Assembly (NCBI GenBank): GCA_027314595.1 | Contig: DAHVAN010000034.1 | Coordinates: 1 to 35,225, forward strand | DNA from: Actinomycetota bacterium | Lineage (GTDB): Bacteria; Actinomycetota; Actinomycetes; Streptosporangiales; Streptosporangiaceae | Length of the DNA stretch: 35,225 nucleotides | Direction of reading: 5' to 3' | Part shown: positions 1 through 8,454 of the stretch, in pieces | Numbering within the stretch: position 1 is the first letter of the stretch | How the letters are laid out: the number at the start of each line of letters is the position of its first letter | Notes under the pieces: generated by a model | The model's input: only the letters and a program-made list of their open reading frames with translations | Told to the model about the DNA's origin: nothing | Databases searched by the model: none | Program-made: the position numbers and the translations under genes

Positions 1-284
1 GCGCCGGCCGCGTGCAGGCGCGGCCCGGCCTGGATCGCGGTCACGGCGGCGCCGCGCCTGGCGAGCAGCGCCGCCGCGTGCAGCGCGTCCCCGCCGTTGT
101 CCCCGGTTCCCGCGAGCACCACGACCCGCGAGCCGTACACCCCGCCCGGGCTCTCGCGCAGCACCGTCGCGCACACCGAAGCCAGCCCCGTCGCGGCCCG
201 CTGCATGAGCGCGCCATCCGGGACAAGCGCCATCAGGGCGGCCTCCGCCGCCCGAACCTTGGCTACCTGGTAAGCGTCACGCAC
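1..284 (-). CDS. nnrE: NAD(P)H-hydrate epimerase (YjeF N-terminal domain), 5' part only
   Basis: The first 94 codons of a gene that runs off the left edge of the window. The reverse strand reads from a GTG at 284 as VRDAYQVAKVRAAEAA and later LAGTGDNGGDALHAAALL. The latter matches the phosphate-binding G-x-G-x-N-G-G-D loop of the YjeF_N family, which re-epimerises damaged NAD(P)H hydrate. In actinobacteria this domain is usually fused to an ADP-dependent dehydratase (NnrD), but that half would lie outside the window, so the fusion is not shown here. Position after glmM and acpS is the usual actinobacterial order. The GTG is chosen because the reading frame begins with the family's typical N-terminal pattern there. 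The gene is separated from acpS by 52 bases and is probably co-transcribed with it. Confidence 0.8.
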   Translation of the reverse strand, partial: MRDAYQVAKVRAAEAALMALVPDGALMQRAATGLASVCATVLRESPGGVYGSRVVVLAGTGDNGGDALHAAALLARRGAAVTAIQAGPRLHAAG

Positions 285-336
285 GTTGCATAGTCTGCCC
301 GGTCCGGCCCCGGCACAGTCGGGATGCCGGCCGTGG

Positions 337-780
337 TCAGACCCAGCCGAGACCGACAGCACGGGCCGCAGGGGCGGCATCGGCGCCCTCAGCGCCCCCG
401 GTGACCCCGGCCCCGGAGACCCCGGGAGCCTCGCCCTCGGCGACGACGGCGGCGGCGGCGATGCCCGCGTCGTGGCTGAGCGACACGTGCCAGCGCCGCA
501 CGCCCAGCCGCGCCGCCATCTCGGCGACGGTGCCGTAAACCTTGAGCTCGGGGCGGCCGAGCGAGTCGGTGACGATCTCGGCGTCGGTCCAGAGCAGTCC
601 GCGCGGCCCGCCAAGGGACTTGGCCAGTGCCTCCTTGGCGGCGAAACGCGCCGCGAGCGACCTCACCGGCAGCTGCTGTTCGCCCTCGGTGAACAGCCGA
701 TTGGCCAGTCCTCGCGTGCGGCTGAGCGCACGCGCGAAACGGGCGATCTCCACGACGTCGACGCCGATCCCGACGATCAA
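337..780 (-). CDS. acpS: Holo-[acyl-carrier-protein] synthase
   Basis: A 147-residue phosphopantetheinyl transferase that moves 4'-phosphopantetheine from CoA to the conserved serine of acyl carrier protein, needed for fatty-acid synthesis. The N-terminus shows [12 protein letters not shown] with the Mg-binding Asp8. [13 protein letters not shown] carries the catalytic Glu50, and WHVSLSHD lies near residues 97-104. The start is a TTG at 778-780. It overlaps the glmM stop by four bases (TTGA), which suggests translational coupling. The last 30 or so residues are a Gly/Ala-rich tail beyond the usual length of about 120 and look dispensable. No other function is likely. Confidence 0.95.
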   Translation of the reverse strand: MIVGIGVDVVEIARFARALSRTRGLANRLFTEGEQQLPVRSLAARFAAKEALAKSLGGPRGLLWTDAEIVTDSLGRPELKVYGTVAEMAARLGVRRWHVSLSHDAGIAAAAVVAEGEAPGVSGAGVTGGAEGADAAPAARAVGLGWV

Positions 781-2171
781 CGCATCGCCCGCCGGACAGC
801 CTCGGCGAGCTGGCCCGCGAGGTCGTCCGCGAGCCCGGCTTCCTTCGCCTCGACCATCACGCGAATGGCAGGCTCGGTGCCGCTTGGCCGCAGCAGGATC
901 CGCCCCGCGTCGCCAAGCCGCCCCTGCGCGGTCCTGACCGCCGAATCCAGCGAGGGGTCGGCCATCGCGCGGTCCTTGTCGCCTCGCACGTTGATCAGGA
1001 CCTGCGGGTACCTCGTCATCATCTTCGCCGCTGCGGACACCGGGACGCCGCTGCGGTTCACCGCGGCGAGCAGGTGCAGGCCGGTCAGCACGCCGTCGCC
1101 CGTTGTCGCGTGGCCCATCTGGATGATGTGCCCGGACTGTTCCCCGCCGAGCACGTAGCCGCCGTCACGCATGGCCGCGTAGACGTGCTTGTCGCCGACC
1201 GGGGTCGAGATCACGGTGATGCCCGCGGCGCGCATTGCCTCGTGGAAGCCGAGGTTGGACATCACCGTCACCACCACGGCGTCGCCGGCTAGCTGTCCGG
1301 CCGCCTTCATCTCCGACGCGAGCACGGTGAGGATCTGGTCGCCGTCGAGCTCGCCGCCGTCGGCGTCCACGGCCAGGCAGCGGTCGGCGTCGCCGTCGAA
1401 GGCGAGACCGGCGTCGGCACCGTGTTCGATCACCGCGGCCGCCAGCGAATCAAGGTGGGTGGAACCGCAGCCGGCGTTGATGTTCAGCCCGTCGGGGGCG
1501 GCGCCGATGGCGACGACCTCCGCGCCCGCCCGCCGCAGCGCGCGCGGCCCGATGCTGTACGCGGCGCCATGGGCGCAATCCACCACGACCCGGAGCCCCT
1601 GCAGCGGGGGACGGCCGTCTGGCATCGCCGCAAGGGTGGCCAGCAAGTGGTCGAGGTATGCCTCGTGCTTGGAGCACGCGTCGGTGACCCGGCCGAACCC
1701 GGCTTCCGGCAGCGCGCCTGCGCTCGCCGCTCCGCCGCGCAGCCGGGCCTCGATCTCGTCCTCGACCTCGTCCGGCAGCTTGACCCCGCCGCGGCCGAAG
1801 AACTTGATCCCGTTGTCCCGCGCCGGATTGTGACTGGCGGACAGCACCACGCCGAAGTCCGCGACGAGCGCCTCCGTGAGATAGGCCACGCCCGGCGTCG
1901 GGATGACCCCGAGCCGGAGCACGTCCACGCCGGAACTCGCTAGCCCGGCCACGACGGCAGCCTCGAGGAAATCGCCGGACGCGCGCGAGTCGCGGCCGAT
2001 CACCGCCACCGGCCGGTACCCGGGGCGCTCAGTACGCTCCGGACGCGCTGGCCCGGCCACGACCGGGACGAGCACCGGAACAGCCGCCACGGCCAGATCC
2101 ATCGCCAGCCGCGCGGTCAGGTCCTGCCCCGCGACTCCTCGAACACCGTCAGTACCGAATATTCGGCCCAT
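777..2171 (-). CDS. glmM: Phosphoglucosamine mutase
   Basis: Interconverts glucosamine-6-phosphate and glucosamine-1-phosphate on the route to UDP-GlcNAc for peptidoglycan. The 464-residue protein is of normal family length. It begins [12 protein letters not shown]. The phosphoserine loop SASHNP lies at 111-116 with the probable phospho-acceptor Ser113. The metal-binding DGDADR is at 259-264, the sugar-binding GEQSGH at 343-348, and the phosphate-binding RPSGTEP at 428-434. The gene follows rpsI with a 28-base gap and overlaps acpS by four bases, so rplM-rpsI-glmM-acpS-nnrE probably forms one transcript. An insertion rich in Pro/Arg near residues 40-52 is the only unusual part. Confidence 0.97.
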   Translation of the reverse strand: MGRIFGTDGVRGVAGQDLTARLAMDLAVAAVPVLVPVVAGPARPERTERPGYRPVAVIGRDSRASGDFLEAAVVAGLASSGVDVLRLGVIPTPGVAYLTEALVADFGVVLSASHNPARDNGIKFFGRGGVKLPDEVEDEIEARLRGGAASAGALPEAGFGRVTDACSKHEAYLDHLLATLAAMPDGRPPLQGLRVVVDCAHGAAYSIGPRALRRAGAEVVAIGAAPDGLNINAGCGSTHLDSLAAAVIEHGADAGLAFDGDADRCLAVDADGGELDGDQILTVLASEMKAAGQLAGDAVVVTVMSNLGFHEAMRAAGITVISTPVGDKHVYAAMRDGGYVLGGEQSGHIIQMGHATTGDGVLTGLHLLAAVNRSGVPVSAAAKMMTRYPQVLINVRGDKDRAMADPSLDSAVRTAQGRLGDAGRILLRPSGTEPAIRVMVEAKEAGLADDLAGQLAEAVRRAMR

Positions 2172-2199
2172 ATCGGTTTGTCCGGTTACCAGCCGACGG

Positions 2200-2745
2200 C
2201 TAGCGCTTGGAGTACTGCGGTGCCTTGCGGGCCTTCTTGAGACCGTACTTCTTCCGCTCCTTTACCCGGGCGTCGCGGGTGAGGAAGCCAGCCTTCTTGA
2301 GCGGCGGGCGGTTTTCCGGGTCGATGAGCGTCAGCGCGCGAGCCAGGCCAAGCCGCAGCGCACCGGCCTGGCCGGTCACGCCGCCGCCGACGATCCGGGA
2401 GAGCACATCGAACTTGCCCTCGGCGCCGAGCGTCACGAAAGGCTCGCTGACAATCTGCTGGTGTACCTTGTTCGGGAAGTACGCGTCGAGCGTGCGGCCG
2501 TTTATGGTCCACTGGCCTGTTCCCGGGACAATCCGGACCCGGGCGACAGCCTCCTTGCGGCGGCCGGTGCCTGAGGCGTGCCCGGTGATCACGGGCCGAC
2601 GGGCCCGCGGCCCGGCGGCGACCTCGGCCGACTCGGTGGTGTACTCCGACGGAACGTCTTTGACGTCGTAACTCTCGGCGGCGTACTCCTCGTCGAAGTA
2701 TGCCCCGTTGTCTACGGGCGTCTGGTCGCCAGTGGGCTCGGACAC
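2200..2745 (-). CDS. rpsI: 30S ribosomal protein S9
   Basis: Small-subunit protein whose C-terminal tail reaches the P-site tRNA. The tail here is intact and ends QYSKR. The conserved core starts near [12 protein letters not shown] and includes the [10 protein letters not shown] loop. The frame is also open from a GTG at 2760. The GTG at 2745 is preferred because GAGGAAG lies six bases upstream as a good ribosome-binding site, giving 181 residues. About 45 residues precede the core and are acidic and Tyr/Glu-rich; such N-terminal extensions are common in actinobacterial S9. The gene lies just after rplM, the near-universal L13-S9 pair. Confidence 0.95.
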   Translation of the reverse strand: MSEPTGDQTPVDNGAYFDEEYAAESYDVKDVPSEYTTESAEVAAGPRARRPVITGHASGTGRRKEAVARVRIVPGTGQWTINGRTLDAYFPNKVHQQIVSEPFVTLGAEGKFDVLSRIVGGGVTGQAGALRLGLARALTLIDPENRPPLKKAGFLTRDARVKERKKYGLKKARKAPQYSKR

Positions 2746-2775
2746 GTTGTTCTTCCTCACGCTTCCTTGCGGCGC

Positions 2776-3219
2776 TTACTGGGAAATCTGCTGGATCTCG
2801 TACGGCTGCGGCTGCTGCGCCTGGTGCGGGTGGCTCGGACCCGCGTAGACCTTGAGCTTGCCGAAGGTCTTGCGGCCGAGCGAGTTCTTCGGCAGCATCC
2901 CCTTGACCGCCTTCTCGACAACCCGCTCCGGGTGCTTGGCCATGAGATCGGCGTAGCTGACCGCGCGCAGACCGCCCGGGTAGCCGGAATGGCGGTAGGC
3001 CCGCTTCTGCTCCAGCTTCGAGCCGCTCAACGAGACCTTGTCCGCGTTGATCACGATGACGAAGTCACCGGTATCGACATGCGGCGCGAAAATGGGCTTG
3101 TGCTTGCCCCTCAGCAGCACGGCCACATGGCTGGCCAGGCGGCCGAGCACGACGTCAGTAGCGTCGATGACATGCCACTGCCGCGTGATGTCACGGTCTT
3201 TCGGGCTGAAAGTGCGCAC
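2776..3219 (-). CDS. rplM: 50S ribosomal protein L13
   Basis: Early-assembling 23S rRNA-binding protein. The frame is open upstream to 3426, but family similarity begins at a GTG at 3219 ([20 protein letters not shown]), giving the standard 147 residues. Recognisable core segments are [29 protein letters not shown] and [12 protein letters not shown]. The gene is the first of the rplM-rpsI-glmM-acpS-nnrE cluster. It is preceded by a long leader of about 170 bases and a good sigma70-type promoter at 3397-3426. Confidence 0.97.
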   Translation of the reverse strand: MRTFSPKDRDITRQWHVIDATDVVLGRLASHVAVLLRGKHKPIFAPHVDTGDFVIVINADKVSLSGSKLEQKRAYRHSGYPGGLRAVSYADLMAKHPERVVEKAVKGMLPKNSLGRKTFGKLKVYAGPSHPHQAQQPQPYEIQQISQ

Positions 3220-3396
3220 AGTAGTTAAGCCTTCGCATGTGGTTCGTGATCTAGGAGACCCTGCCGTCGGGCCACACCAGCCGGAAGCACCTGCTGATGT
3301 CTCTTCCGCCGGCGGAGTCCGTCGCTCCACCCTTATCCACGACCTGGGCAGCGGGGCGGGACGCCAGTTGCTGCTCGTCGCGGATAACGCCAATGC

Positions 3397-3426
3397 AGCA
3401 TACTCCGAAACCGCGCCGAGTGCCAA
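3397..3426 (-). promoter_or_regulatory. Candidate rplM promoter
   Basis: On the minus strand TTGGCA (3426-3421) is followed after 18 bases by TATGCT (3402-3397), close to the TTGACA/TATAAT consensus of housekeeping sigma factors. The start would be near 3390, leaving a leader of about 170 nucleotides before the rplM GTG, long enough for regulation. This is a sequence match only. Confidence 0.6.
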
Positions 3427-3564
3427 AGCGCGCGGACCCGCTGCCGCAGGAGCGTCTCAGCATATCGCGCCGTCCGGCCCCGCGACGCGCGCCACGCCGG
3501 GCATCACGTTGTCACTGATGACCGAAAGTTCTCCCGACCACCCGTGCCAGGCTGACGTGGACGC

Positions 3565-3570
3565 TACATT
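3565..3570 (+). promoter_or_regulatory. -10 element of a probable leaderless promoter
   Basis: TACATT ends seven bases before the ATG at 3578, which places transcription initiation at or next to the start codon. No purine-rich ribosome-binding site lies in the 20 bases before the ATG, consistent with a leaderless mRNA, a common actinobacterial arrangement. No clear -35 is seen at the right spacing. Confidence 0.45.
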
Positions 3571-3577
3571 CGTTTAT

Positions 3578-5608
3578 ATGGGATACCGGGGTGAGCAGGC
3601 CTCCCGCACGCAAGCGGATTCACGGCGCCAGTCGCCCTGGCAGTCGTCGTCCAGTACGGGGCCAGGATCCGCAGCGTCGTGGGACGATGGGTCACGGGGT
3701 TACGACGGCCAGGACGACGGATACGCGGCGGATGACGGATACGGCGGCTACCCGCAGGACGACCCGCACGCCGGGCACGCGGACCTCGGCCAGGGCGACG
3801 GCTACGGCACCGCTGGGGGGTACGGCGCCACCGGCGGCTACGGCGTCACCGGTACCTACAGCACCGGCGGTTACGGCGACTCCGGCGCTCCCGGCTACGG
3901 GCAGCGCGACGCCTACCGCTACGCGGACGACGACGCGTATCCCGGCGCGAACGGGTACGCGGACGCGAACGGCTATACGGCCGGCGACGGGTACGGCTCC
4001 GGATACGGCCAGGGCCAGGGCCAGGGCCAGGGCCAGGGCGACGGGTACGGCTCCGGATACGGCCAGGGCCAGGGCCAGGGCGACGGGTACGGCCACACAG
4101 GCAGCTACGGCCAGCTGTCCGCCTATCGCGACGGCGGCGGCGGCTACGGCGGCGACGCCTACGCCGGCGGCGGTTACGGCAGCCGGGCCTACGAGCGCCC
4201 GCCCGCGGAAGCCGGCCGGCACAGCAGCGGCTACGACACCGGCGGCTACGACACCGGCGGCTACGACACCGGCAGCCACAACACCGGCGGCTACGACACC
4301 GGCAGCCACAACACCGGCGGCTCCGGCCGCCACAGGGACGCGGGCAACGACTGGTACAACGGCCAGCCGGCCGCGTCATCAGGCTCAGGCTTCGCCGACA
4401 CCGGGATGCACAGCTTGGGCGCGCAGGCCATCGAGTCCTACGGCACCAGCCCCCGCGATCCGGTCCGCGGCTTCCCTCCCGTCCCGGCCAGGCCGCGGGC
4501 CGAACTCGAGGCGGGCACCCCGCAGGGGCTGGTGCGCACCGGCCAGCAGGAACGGTACGACGACACCCAGTACGACGCGTATCCGGCTTACAACGAGGAC
4601 GCCTACGACGCCCCGGACAGCTACGCCACGTCCGGCGCCTACCAGGCGTCCCCGGGCTACCGCGACTATGACGAGCCGCAGGCGTTCGGCGCGACCGGCT
4701 ACGACACCGGCCAGGGCTACGACACCGGCCCCCGCCGGGACGCCGGACGAGGTTACGACGACTACGAGGACGAGGGCGACCCGTACCAGGAGCGCTACCG
4801 CGACGACGGCCCCGGCCGGAGGCACGAGAGCACGGGCGGCAGGAAGAACAAGAGCGCGAAGCGGAGCAAGCGCCCGCTGCTGCTTTCGGCCATGGCGGTC
4901 GTCCTTGTCGGGGCCGTCGGGGCAACCGCCTACACCTTCCTCAAGCCGAAGGCCCCGGCAGGCAACCCGTCATCCGCCACCGGCCCGCTGTCGACCTCGG
5001 GCACGTCCGCTTCGGCCGCCACCGCCGCGTGCGTCAGGCAACTCGGCGAGTACTGCCACATCGAGTTGCGGACCGACGACCCCGCCCCGCTGACCCTGGC
5101 CGAGCTCTTCCCGCCGGCGTTCACCAACGAGACCGACCACGCGTCGTTCTCTCGGATCGGCACCCGGCTCGACAAGGCCTGCGCCAACGCGGTGATCGGC
5201 CAGAACCTGATCAGCGCCCTGCACTCCGACGCGTGCACCCAGGTGCTGCGGGCCAGCTACGTGTCGGACAACGCCCCGATCATGGGCACCATCGGCGTGA
5301 TCAACCTGGCGACCACCACCGAGGCGCATCGTGCGGGGAAGGTGGTCGGCGCGAACGATTTCATCGCGCCGCTCAGCACGAAGACAGGCATCGGCAAGAA
5401 GCTCGGCTCGGGAACCGGTGTCGTCGAGGCGGAGTTCAAGGGCCACTACCTGATCCTGACGTGGGCCGAGTTCACCGACGGCAAGGCGCCCAAGACAACC
5501 GCGCAGGACGATCAGCTCGAGCAGTTCGAGAGCGACCTAGTGGCCGGCACCGCCAATATCTACCTGAGCCAGCGTATGGTCAACGGCGTCAAGGCGACGG
5601 CCGGCTGA
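3578..5608 (+). CDS. Single-pass membrane protein with long Tyr/Gly-rich cytoplasmic repeat region
   Basis: Not a family I can name. The frame is open from 3038, but that part lies antisense to rplM. The ATG at 3578 with its -10 element is the likely start, giving 676 residues. Residues 1-430 are low complexity, dominated by Gly, Tyr, Asp and Gln, with runs of GQ, DGYGSGYG and YDTGG units. A basic stretch (KNKSAKRSKR) precedes a hydrophobic segment at about 433-455 (PLLLSAMAVVLVGAVGATAY). The remaining 220 or so residues are a more ordinary globular region with four Cys (AACVRQLGEYC and two more) and would be outside the cell by the positive-inside rule. It sits on the opposite strand between truA and rplM. 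A membrane protein at this position is, from memory, seen in other actinobacteria. Function unknown; a surface or scaffold role is speculation. Confidence 0.8.
   Translation: MGYRGEQASRTQADSRRQSPWQSSSSTGPGSAASWDDGSRGYDGQDDGYAADDGYGGYPQDDPHAGHADLGQGDGYGTAGGYGATGGYGVTGTYSTGGYGDSGAPGYGQRDAYRYADDDAYPGANGYADANGYTAGDGYGSGYGQGQGQGQGQGDGYGSGYGQGQGQGDGYGHTGSYGQLSAYRDGGGGYGGDAYAGGGYGSRAYERPPAEAGRHSSGYDTGGYDTGGYDTGSHNTGGYDTGSHNTGGSGRHRDAGNDWYNGQPAASSGSGFADTGMHSLGAQAIESYGTSPRDPVRGFPPVPARPRAELEAGTPQGLVRTGQQERYDDTQYDAYPAYNEDAYDAPDSYATSGAYQASPGYRDYDEPQAFGATGYDTGQGYDTGPRRDAGRGYDDYEDEGDPYQERYRDDGPGRRHESTGGRKNKSAKRSKRPLLLSAMAVVLVGAVGATAYTFLKPKAPAGNPSSATGPLSTSGTSASAATAACVRQLGEYCHIELRTDDPAPLTLAELFPPAFTNETDHASFSRIGTRLDKACANAVIGQNLISALHSDACTQVLRASYVSDNAPIMGTIGVINLATTTEAHRAGKVVGANDFIAPLSTKTGIGKKLGSGTGVVEAEFKGHYLILTWAEFTDGKAPKTTAQDDQLEQFESDLVAGTANIYLSQRMVNGVKATAG
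3983..4089 (+). repeat. Tandem repeat coding (GQ)n and DGYGSGYG units
   Basis: The hexamer ggccag is reiterated several times (4007-4036 and 4061-4080). It is embedded in two copies of a longer unit that begins with codons for DGYGSGYG. The copies are nearly identical at DNA level, so copy number may vary by slippage without changing the reading frame. Confidence 0.85.
4231..4320 (+). repeat. Six 15-base tandem units coding YDTGG/HNTGG
   Basis: Exactly 90 bases made of six 15-base units (tacgacaccggcggc and variants), encoding YDTGG, YDTGG, YDTGS, HNTGG, YDTGS, HNTGG. Every change in unit number preserves the frame. Confidence 0.9.
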
Positions 5609-5624
5609 CTCCGGGGCCGGACGG

Positions 5625-6485
5625 TCAGTCGCGGACACGCCGGCTCAGCGCTGCCCGTTCGGCGAGCCGGCCGGGTTCGGGGTAGCGCACCTCCTCCAGG
5701 CACAGCCCGTGCGGCGGCACCACCCGGACCGCCGGATCCCTGACCGCCGCCGCGAGAACGGCGGCCGGCCAGTCTGGCGCACGGCTGCCCTCGCCGACCG
5801 GAAGCAGCGCGCCGACCAGCGCCCGGACCATGTTGTGGCAGAACGCGTCGGCGACCACGCTGGCGACAGCGACGCCTTCGGCGTCCCGCTGCCAGTCAAG
5901 GCGCCGCAGCGCCCGCACCGTCGTCGCGCCCTCGCGGCGCCGGCAGAACGCCGCGAAGTCGTGCTCGCCAAGCAGCGCGGCCGCCGCGGCGTTCATCGCG
6001 GCGAGGTCCAGGCAGCGGGGGTGCCAGAGCGTGTCATGCCTGCGCAATGGGTCGGCGGCGGCAGGGTGGTCGCAGATCCGGTAGGAGTAGCGGCGCCACA
6101 GCGCGGAAAACCTGGCGTCGAACCCGTCGGGGGCCGGCGCGAAGCCGCGGACCCGGACGTCGGGCGGCAGCGCGCGCGCCAGCCGCCATCGCACCCTGCC
6201 CGCCGCGTTCGCGTTTGCCCCGCGGCCAGCCTCGGTGCCCGGTCCGGCGCCAGTCGCCGCCGCCCAGGCGTCCTCGGGCACGTCCGCGTGCGCCACCTGC
6301 CCCCGCGCGTGCACGCCAGCGTCGGTGCGCCCCGCGACGGTCAGCCGCGGCGGCTCCGCGAGCCTGAGCACCCGCCCCACGGCCAGCGCGAGCACCTCTT
6401 CCACCGTGCGGCGGCCAGGCTGCGCCGCCCATCCGGAAAACGCTGTCCCGTCATAGGAAAGATCTATCTGTATCCGAACGGCCAC
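5625..6485 (-). CDS. truA: tRNA pseudouridine(38-40) synthase
   Basis: Converts uridines 38-40 of the tRNA anticodon stem-loop to pseudouridine. The frame opens at 6572, but the GTG at 6485 is preferred: GGAGAGGAAG lies just upstream and the protein then begins VAVRIQIDLSYDGTAFSGW, as the family does. The 286-residue product carries the catalytic motif GRTDAGVHA at 52-60 with nucleophile Asp55. SYRICDHP and FCHNMVRALVGALL are further TruA signatures. It is the last gene of the alpha-type cluster, separated from rplQ by 165 bases that hold a strong hairpin. Confidence 0.95.
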   Translation of the reverse strand: MAVRIQIDLSYDGTAFSGWAAQPGRRTVEEVLALAVGRVLRLAEPPRLTVAGRTDAGVHARGQVAHADVPEDAWAAATGAGPGTEAGRGANANAAGRVRWRLARALPPDVRVRGFAPAPDGFDARFSALWRRYSYRICDHPAAADPLRRHDTLWHPRCLDLAAMNAAAAALLGEHDFAAFCRRREGATTVRALRRLDWQRDAEGVAVASVVADAFCHNMVRALVGALLPVGEGSRAPDWPAAVLAAAVRDPAVRVVPPHGLCLEEVRYPEPGRLAERAALSRRVRD

Positions 6486-6576
6486 GGCTTCCTCTCCGCG
6501 TCCACCTCCCGGGGCGCCCCAGGGCGCCCCGGACGCATCGGCTGCCGAGCCCGCGGCGACAGGCGCCTTCATGCCC

Positions 6577-6615
6577 GTGGGCCGAAGAGCTCCCTCAGGG
6601 ATCCCTTCGGCCCAC
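6577..6615 (-). terminator. Hairpin between rplQ and truA
   Basis: A perfect 11-base inverted repeat, GTGGGCCGAAG (6577-6587) and CTTCGGCCCAC (6605-6615), encloses 17 bases. No T-run follows on the minus strand, so it may be a U-less terminator, an attenuator or a processing site that lowers truA expression relative to rplQ. Confidence 0.5.
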
Positions 6616-6650
6616 GATCACACTGCCTGCCGGGGCAGGCCAGGGCGCTG

Positions 6651-7271
6651 TCAGGGCTGCGTGTCGTCCTCGGCAGCGTCCTGCGCCGCGGCGTCGTCCG
6701 CCGCGGCGGTCTCCTCGGCCGGCACCTCCGCGTCGGCCACCTCGGCCGTGTCCTCAGCGGGCGCCACGCCGGGCTCTTCCTCGGCAATAGCCGAGTCCTG
6801 CGCCTCTTCCGCTTCCGCCGTGGTCTCCTCGACCGTGGCGGCCGGGGTCGCGGCGGCCGTGCCCGGTACCGCGGCGCGGCGCGCACGACGGCGCGGCGGC
6901 CTTGCGGCGCCGACCTCACCGGTCACCAGCTCGATGACCGCCATCGGCGCGGCATCGCCCTTGCGCGGACCGAGCTTGGTGATGCGGGTGTAGCCGCCGT
7001 TGCGGTCGGCGAACCCGGGGCCGATCTCGGTGAACAGGGAATGCACGATGCCCTTGTCCGGAACCACGGTCAGCACCTGGCGGCGGGCGTGCAGGTCACC
7101 GCGCTTGGCGAAGGTGATCAGCTTCTCCGCGTAGGGGCGCAGCCTGCGCGCCCGTGCCTCGGTCGTGGTGATCTTCCCGTGCTGGAAGAGCGAGGCGGCC
7201 AGGTTCGCCAGCATGTGCTTCTGGTGAGCCGGGCTGCCGCCCATCCGGGCACCCTTGGTAGGCGTGGGCAT
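6651..7271 (-). CDS. rplQ: 50S ribosomal protein L17 with long acidic C-terminal tail
   Basis: Large-subunit protein near the peptide exit tunnel. The core (residues 1 to about 122) starts [20 protein letters not shown] and includes [15 protein letters not shown] and [18 protein letters not shown]. It is followed by a basic stretch (RPPRRRARR) and about 70 residues almost entirely of Ala, Glu, Asp, Thr and Val. The total of 206 residues compares with roughly 120-130 in many bacteria; C-terminal extensions are known in actinobacterial L17. The gene lies 39 bases after rpoA in the usual rpsM-rpsK-rpsD-rpoA-rplQ order. Confidence 0.96.
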   Translation of the reverse strand: MPTPTKGARMGGSPAHQKHMLANLAASLFQHGKITTTEARARRLRPYAEKLITFAKRGDLHARRQVLTVVPDKGIVHSLFTEIGPGFADRNGGYTRITKLGPRKGDAAPMAVIELVTGEVGAARPPRRRARRAAVPGTAAATPAATVEETTAEAEEAQDSAIAEEEPGVAPAEDTAEVADAEVPAEETAAADDAAAQDAAEDDTQP

Positions 7272-7310
7272 TGAAACCCTTTCTGTAGCGCCGTGCCGGG
7301 GCAGTACCGC

Positions 7311-8327
7311 CTAGTACTGCTCGGTCTCGACGTAGCTCTCTTCTTCGTCGCCGGGGAAGGCGTCCACGGCGCTGCTCGGGTCGAACCCGGGCGGGGAGTC
7401 CTTGAGCGACAGGCCCATATCGACCAGCTTCTGCTTGACTTCCTCGATGGACTTCGCACCGAAATTCCTGATGTCAAGCAGATCCTGCTCACTGCGCGCG
7501 ACCAGTTCGCCCACGGTGTGGATGCCCTCGCGCTTGAGGCAGTTGTAGGACCGGACCGTGAGGTTCAGGTCCTCGATCGGCAGCGCCAGGTCCGCCGCGA
7601 GCGCGGCGTCCGTCGGCGACGGGCCGATGTCGATGCCCTCGGCGTCGACGTTGAGCTCCCTGGCCAGGCCGAACAGTTCGGTCAGCGTCTTGCCCGCGCT
7701 CGCCACCGCGTCCCGGGGGCGCATGCACGGCTTGGTCTCGACGTCGAGGATGAGCCGGTCGAAGTCGGTGCGCTGCTCGACCCGGGTGGCTTCCACCTTG
7801 TAGGTCACGCGCAGCACCGGCGAGTAGATGGAGTCGATGGGGATCCGGCCGATCTCCTGACCCGGCTGCTTGTTCTGAGTGGCGGAGACGTACCCGCGGC
7901 CGCGCTCGACCGTAAGCTCCATCTCCAGCTTGCCCTTGCTGTTGAGCGTCGCGATGTGCAGTTCAGGGTTGTGCACCTCGACACCGGCGGGCGGCGCGAT
8001 GTCGGCCGCGGTCACCGCGCCCGGACCCTGCTTGCGCAGGTACATCACGACGGGCTCATCGTGCTCGGAGGAGACGACAAGCTGCTTGAGGTTCAGGATG
8101 AGGTCGGTGACGTCCTCCTTCACCCCGGGAACCGTGGTGAACTCGTGCAGCACGCCCTCGATGCGGATCGACGTGACCGCCGCCCCCGGGATGGAGGACA
8201 GCAGGGTCCGCCGTAGCGAGTTCCCGATCGTGTAACCGAAGCCGGGCTCGAGCGGCTCGATCGTGAACTTCGACCGGTAGTCGCCGATCTGTTCCTCGCC
8301 GAGCGATGGACGCTGCGCAATGAGCAT
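7311..8327 (-). CDS. rpoA: RNA polymerase alpha subunit
   Basis: Forms the dimer on which beta and beta' assemble and contacts activators and upstream promoter DNA. The start is the ATG at 8327 ([15 protein letters not shown]), preceded by GGAAAGG; the frame is open further upstream but that extension is the intergenic element. The 338 residues contain the assembly domain with [17 protein letters not shown]. The C-terminal domain has [19 protein letters not shown], with the Arg that corresponds to the DNA-binding 265 determinant. The protein ends in an acidic tail ([13 protein letters not shown]). It follows rpsD after a 127-base gap that holds one of the GC-run elements. Confidence 0.98.
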   Translation of the reverse strand: MLIAQRPSLGEEQIGDYRSKFTIEPLEPGFGYTIGNSLRRTLLSSIPGAAVTSIRIEGVLHEFTTVPGVKEDVTDLILNLKQLVVSSEHDEPVVMYLRKQGPGAVTAADIAPPAGVEVHNPELHIATLNSKGKLEMELTVERGRGYVSATQNKQPGQEIGRIPIDSIYSPVLRVTYKVEATRVEQRTDFDRLILDVETKPCMRPRDAVASAGKTLTELFGLARELNVDAEGIDIGPSPTDAALAADLALPIEDLNLTVRSYNCLKREGIHTVGELVARSEQDLLDIRNFGAKSIEEVKQKLVDMGLSLKDSPPGFDPSSAVDAFPGDEEESYVETEQY

Positions 8328-8365
8328 GAGACTTTCCTTTCCGACGACCGCTATATGACGTCGTT

Positions 8366-8443
8366 GCTGCCCCCGGAGGGGCTGTGTTCCCCCGGGGACG
8401 ACCCCCGGGATTCCCGGTACAGGCGGGGGCTCCCCGCCCCTGC
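8366..8443 (-). repeat. GC-run intergenic element, copy D (upstream of rpoA)
   Basis: A non-coding block of C and G runs between rpsD and rpoA. Its core hairpin (8391-8409) has a CCCGGGG stem with a GTCGT-type loop on the sense strand. The core matches three other blocks in this window, at 20121-20165, 21643-21725 and 27006-27088, each lying just upstream of a ribosomal or polymerase gene. Confidence 0.6.
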
Positions 8444-8454
8444 ATGCGCCCGGG

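Larger units (their letters stand above)
3220..3577. other. Divergent intergenic region between rplM and the plus-strand membrane-protein gene
   Basis: A 358-base stretch with no convincing gene. It holds the rplM promoter and leader on the minus strand, a 12-base perfect palindrome TCCGCCGGCGGA at 3305-3316 inside that leader, and the -10 element of the plus-strand gene at its right end. The long open frames crossing it in both directions are GC-bias artefacts extending from rplM and from the neighbour. Confidence 0.7.

Noticed and set aside
3692..4925. Long minus-strand open frames opposite the repeat membrane protein (Val/Ala-rich and Arg-rich)
   Set aside because: They mirror the repetitive GC-rich sense sequence; their composition is that of an out-of-frame reading and no family is recognisable.
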